Assembly (NCBI GenBank): GCA_032821775.1
Contig: JAVLRN010000015.1
Coordinates: 124,001-188,000 of the forward strand
Direction of reading: 5' to 3'
DNA length: 64,000 bases
Source of the DNA: Sanguinoderma infundibulare
Taxonomy: Eukaryota > Basidiomycota > Agaricomycetes > Polyporales > Polyporaceae
Shown one piece after another: positions 60,041-64,000 of the stretch; the first letter of the stretch is position 1, and the number at the start of each line of letters is the position of its first letter. The position numbers and the translations under genes were made by a program. The notes beneath the pieces are model-generated. The model was given only the letters and a program-made list of their open reading frames with translations, was not told the origin of the DNA and made no database searches.

Positions 60041-61665
60041 GGTCAGGTAGTGATCAGCAAGTTGAAAGCGACACGTAGAGCGTCAAGCAACATACGCAAA
60101 GCTCGTGATGGATAGGGATGTACAGATCGATGGGTCGGATATTTGAAGGATTCGAAATCGTGAAGAATCAACGGTGGTAGTCCAATTGACCTTGCGCCAC
60201 GATCGTCCACAAGTCGTCCACTGTGGAGAGTGATCAAGTTGAAAGTGCGCTCGGCTACATCGACCTGCCCTAAACCGGAAAGCGCCTATCCCCCGAAGGG
60301 TCGCCGGGCCAGACGTACCCTTAGTTTTCAAGCTTCAAGGTTCACCAACCGTGCTTCTTCTGCTGTACCCTCCGCTGCACCGCAAGATGACGGCCGGTCA
60401 TAAAATGGCTGGGTGGCCCAGAAGCGAAGGCCAGCTGTACTCGGTTCGAGCTCTGGCTGGATGGCGCCTGAATCCTCTCAATTATAAAATATGAGTCATG
60501 TATGGTGAAGAATCGCCTGCAAGTGCTGCCAACATGCCATCAAATTTACTGAGGGTGGTAGGCCAAGGCAGGCTCTGTGAATTTGCATGACTGCTGGCAG
60601 TCTGAGGGCTCGCTTCACGATCACGGTCACGAAGACGGAGACTTTGATGGTTGTCCCAGGATCCAATCATACACCCTATGTATCACGAGATTTGGGTGGC
60701 CCTGGCCGGAGTCGCGCGCTCCATCCCGTCCGCCATTCCGTCTTTTCCTCTCCTTCCTTAATAAGTAGGAGTGTCCTGAGTAGTTCCCATGGACGCAATC
60801 ACCACGGGCACAGTCTAAATTCCGTTTGGGGCAGTGTTAATAGCTCCATCGCTTGATCATAACATCAGCGTTCATCGATCATCTGTCTCCTGAGCTCAAG
60901 CAGCCTGCTCAAGCATCTGGGATGATCTCGAATACCTCCAGGGATGAGTAGGAATGACTCTTGCTGGTCTGTTACTCATCGAATACAGCACACTATTGGG
61001 TCTTGGTGTAGTCAAGAGGGACGATAAGTGAGGATGCCGGTAAAACTGCCTCAGTGGTGGTTAAGACATTTGAGCTCCGCTTCGGCTATGCTTGCCGTTT
61101 CGGCCCGTTGGGCGCTAGATCGCCACACATTCCAACATTGCGCAGCCAGCACTGCGGTTCGCGCCACACTCCAACCATCTTTCTCCTTTCATAAGCTTCC
61201 GACCAAGTGGTTCAAGCGACAAAGGTATTGTGCATTACCAGCCACTCGATATAAGCTTTGGCAAAACTGAATGACGTATACAGAGTCTCGGCGTTGTCAT
61301 AGTACGGCCACCGAACACACCCCTGCTCGCACCCACCTTTTCATCGGCCACATCGGCCATAGAGCACTTGCAGAAGGACAGCTGACACTGATCGGCTTAT
61401 TGTGACAACATTCCTCAACGGCGCAGTTGGCCCAGGGAGTCACGGTTACTGCGATATTCAAGCTCAGCCGGCCAAGGCACTCTGAACAAACGCTGTAACC
61501 GGTAAGCGAAATCTGTTTACGCGGAGCACTGGCTCTTTCCATGTGCGGAATACTCCGCTCGCATGACTCCGACCCGTGTTGACTTTCCCAATCGATTAGC
61601 GCCGTTAACCCACCATTGTCCATTCCCAACCACCACTGAGCTCAACTCCGCCTCACCACTATAAA
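60041..61665. other. Intergenic part of right duplication arm
   Basis: Homologous to 8348-9760 on the opposite strand, with indels. It holds the presumed promoter of the right kinase copy; a TATAAA word touches the ATG in both copies and is too close to act as a TATA box. Confidence 0.55.
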
Positions 61666-64000
61666 ATGTCTATCTCAACCGGATCCTTCAACTCTCACTT
61701 CTTCCACTCTGGAAGCATCTCAGGTATGAGCGGCGTTCAGGCTACCCCCTTGTCGCAGAAAGCTAAGAAGCATCCCGTTGTCGTCGAAGACACACTCAAG
61801 AAGGGCCAGCGCGAAGGATGGGCCCAGGAGATCCTCGACAGGATCCACGTCTGCGATGACAGGACCGACGCATACTTGCGCAAGTTCGTACCCTGCAAAA
61901 CCCCTTGCTCGTTCACCGACAACTTCACTGGCCGCGACCCCTTCGGTGGTTGGAACCCGGCGAAGGGCCGCGAGCTGGACTCTTACGATCCTCTGGTACG
62001 TGCCTCGCGTTAGCTGCATTACGAGGAAGATCTAACCACTAGCAGATTGCGGGCTTCGAAGAGCTCGTTCGCCCGTTCCCAAAAGCCAAACGTCCCGCAT
62101 TCTTCAAGGCCTACCGCGTCCAGCAACAGTTCCCCTTCGCAGCGTTCGCAAAGGACCACCATACCTCCTTCCCCGACCTCGCTGTTTCGTTTCCCGGTTT
62201 CGATATCGACTCTCTCCCCGACAAGCCCAAGTGGAACGACATCGCCGTGACGATGGAGGCGAAGGCTACCGAGGCGGAGGACCCGTTCGTCGGCAAGGTC
62301 GGCCTGGAGTACGTCGAGACTCTGATCCAGATCGCTGTCAACGCACGATGCCTCATGCACGCGCACGGCTTCCTCTGCGTGTTCATCGTCGGGGTCTATG
62401 GCCATACATTCCGGATTATTCGCTTTGACCACTCCTGCGCGGTGGCGTCCAAGAGCCTTTCGTTGAAGAAGGCGAGCCATCTCAAGCTCATCCAGCGTTT
62501 CTTCTGGCGCTTGGTCAACCCTTGCGATGGCGGCCCTATTGTCGGCGCCGATCCTACCGTGCGCAAGCTCACTGCTGAGGATCGCCAGTGGTTGGATCCG
62601 CGCCTCTCGCAGCTTGGCATCGACACCAAAGGCTTTGCATGGCATGAGGCACGCCGCGCTGAGATCCCTTGCGATGCAGCCTTGGGGACCTCTGAACCTA
62701 CCGCTTTTATCTTACTGAAGCCTCTCGGCGTCAACGGACGCCTCTTCTCTCGTGCGACCACCGCCTGGCTCGGTCTTCGCGACACTCGTCGTGAAGTTGA
62801 TGGCGGTCTAGAGGATACTGAAGACGCCGCGGCGCCGCTGCAGCTCACCGTCGTCAAGGAGGCATGGCGTCAGCTCGTCCGTCGACCAGAGAGCGATTTC
62901 TACGCTAGACTGGGGGCTATCGACGAGGACAAGCGAGTTGGATTGCCGAAGATGGTGTGCGGCGGAGACCTGGGAGAATGGGAGGTGAAGCGGTGGGAAG
63001 CTGCGCTCTACGGCGAGACCGCACCTCAGGACACCGTCGATCACTGCTCTCGCCTGACTGCTGGCCGGACCAAATCCAAAACCCGAAACCGCGACGACCC
63101 ATCTCCCCCCTTGCTGTCTTCCGTCAACGTCCGAAACGCCCCTGAGCCGCGCCCAATGCATCAGACTTTCACTTGGAGGCAGCTCTATGGTGACAAGTTC
63201 TGGCACCGTGAACGTAGTCACATGCGAATCGCCGTGGACACCGTCGGGCGGCCGTTGACTAGCTTCACGTCCACGAAAGAGCTTGTTACGGCAATGCGTG
63301 ACGCCATCAAGGGTGAGTCAACCGTTCGTTCTGCGAGGCGAGTTCGAGGATGCTCATAATTGTTCGTTTAGGTCACAGAGTCGCAATGAGCGGAGGGGGA
63401 ATCCTGCATCGTGACGTCAGCCTAGGCAACATCCTCATCGTCGATGACAGGACAAACAACACGAGCTTCGGTGGCTTCCTCCACGACTTTGACTTCTCGA
63501 CGATGAGTTCCGAAGCCCCTGATGGGGACCTGAGCTCGCTGTGTGCCCAGGAACTGGAGAGGCTCCTTTTGGGCGAAGATGTAGGTGGTGATCTAAAAGA
63601 GCGCACAGTGAGTCGCTTCTTTAATATTCCTCTCTTTTCTTTGCTGATGTCAGTGCAGGGGACATACTACTTCATGGCGGTGTCGCTTCTCATGGTTCCT
63701 GTCCGTGGCAGCGTTATTCATAAGATCAGCCACGATCTGGAGTCCTTCTACTGGGTCCTCGTCTGGGTTGTTCTGCGACACACCAAGTACTCACATCCTG
63801 ACGGCGATGGCGCCTTCCTCAGCGTATTTCCTAAAGGCGACGACCGGAGATGTTCCCACGACAAGATGACGTGGCTCATGTTTGGATCAAAGGAGCTTAC
63901 AATTCCTGGCAACAAGCCCCTTACCGACCTCATGCTCAGGCTGTCCCAGATGATGGCGAACTCCTTGCCGGGTCTCGCCACCGACACTGTCGACTACGAC
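61666..64000 (+). CDS. FunK1-type protein kinase (right copy, cut by window end)
   Basis: Paralogue of the gene at 5248-8347. Exons are 61666-61995, 62046-63312, 63372-63607 and 63659 to beyond 64000, with the same splice sites and phases. The shared regions include the catalytic ILHRDVSLGNIL, HDFDFS and SHDLESFYWVLVW. Differences seen: DPFVGKVGLEY versus DPFCRVGLKH (one extra codon); several conservative changes in exon 2; and about six extra residues (NSLPGL region) before ATDTVDYD in exon 4. No stop or frameshift is visible to the window edge. The C-terminal tail cannot be judged. Confidence 0.87.

Larger units (their letters stand above)
58374..64000. repeat. Right arm of inverted segmental duplication
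   Basis: Reverse-orientation counterpart of 5248-11531, with the same gene order read from the other strand. It continues past the window edge. In the kinase exon shared by both arms, about 13 of the 370 compared residues differ, so the copies are close in coding DNA while spacer DNA has indels. Confidence 0.9.

Noticed and set aside
61657..61668. TATAAAATG at the kinase start
   Set aside because: TATAAA directly abuts the ATG, too close to serve as a TATA box. Its presence in both copies reflects duplication.
1..64000. tRNA, rRNA, CRISPR array or intact transposon
   Set aside because: No tRNA-like T-arm with matching acceptor, no rRNA, no regular repeat-spacer array and no terminal repeats with a transposase frame were found by eye.

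Overview
The window is nuclear DNA of a filamentous basidiomycete, most likely a wood-decay Agaricomycete close to the Polyporales. I infer this from the many short GT-AG introns (mostly about 50-60 nt), the GC-rich third codon positions, and lineage-typical families: FunK1-type kinases with an HRDxSxGN motif, F-box/LRR-like genes, and a DUF6533 membrane protein. No rRNA, tRNA, CRISPR array or intact transposon was recognised.

Layout. 0.4-2.2 kb: a weakly supported multi-exon gene (-). 3.5-4.4 kb: SDHC (-). 4.5-5.0 kb: a degenerate CTGTAG-rich tract. 5.2-11.5 kb: left arm of an inverted segmental duplication, carrying a FunK1 kinase gene (-) and a broken F-box-type gene (+). 12.2-13.8 kb: Maf-family nucleotide pyrophosphatase (-). 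14.7-15.3 kb: a basic Ser/Pro-rich hypothetical protein (+). 16.9-18.1 kb: a gene-like region with shifting reading frame (+). 18.7-20.4 kb: a DUF6533 membrane protein (-). 23.0-23.4 kb: a small secreted-protein candidate (+). 23.5-24.4 kb: monothiol glutaredoxin (-). 27.1-31.2 kb: an 18-exon KU70 (-), head-to-head with a PP2A activator (PTPA) gene (+, 32.0-33.8 kb). 35.3-37.1 kb: ornithine decarboxylase (+). 39.8-42.0 kb: an APSES/KilA-N regulator (+). 42.1-49.0 kb: gene-poor. 49.1-51.8 kb: a tail-anchored SAM-domain protein (+). 52.7-56.4 kb: an SPX-domain phosphate transporter (-), head-to-head with an ankyrin-like/MYND protein gene (+, 56.8-57.9 kb). 58.4-64.0 kb: right arm of the inverted duplication, with a decayed F-box copy (-) and a second FunK1 copy (+) cut by the window end.

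The central 47 kb is a set of mostly single-copy housekeeping genes: respiration-independent redox/iron handling (glutaredoxin), DNA end joining (KU70), phosphatase control (PTPA), polyamine synthesis (ODC) and phosphate uptake. They do not form a pathway. The striking large-scale feature is that this block lies between two inverted copies of a kinase + F-box module. The kinase copies stay open while both F-box copies have decayed by different lesions. Exon structures for SDHC, both FunK1 genes, Maf, glutaredoxin, KU70, PTPA, ODC, the APSES protein, the SAM protein, the phosphate transporter and the MYND protein were worked out by hand from splice sites, phase and conserved motifs. Each gives an uninterrupted frame; the second FunK1 is followed only to the window edge.
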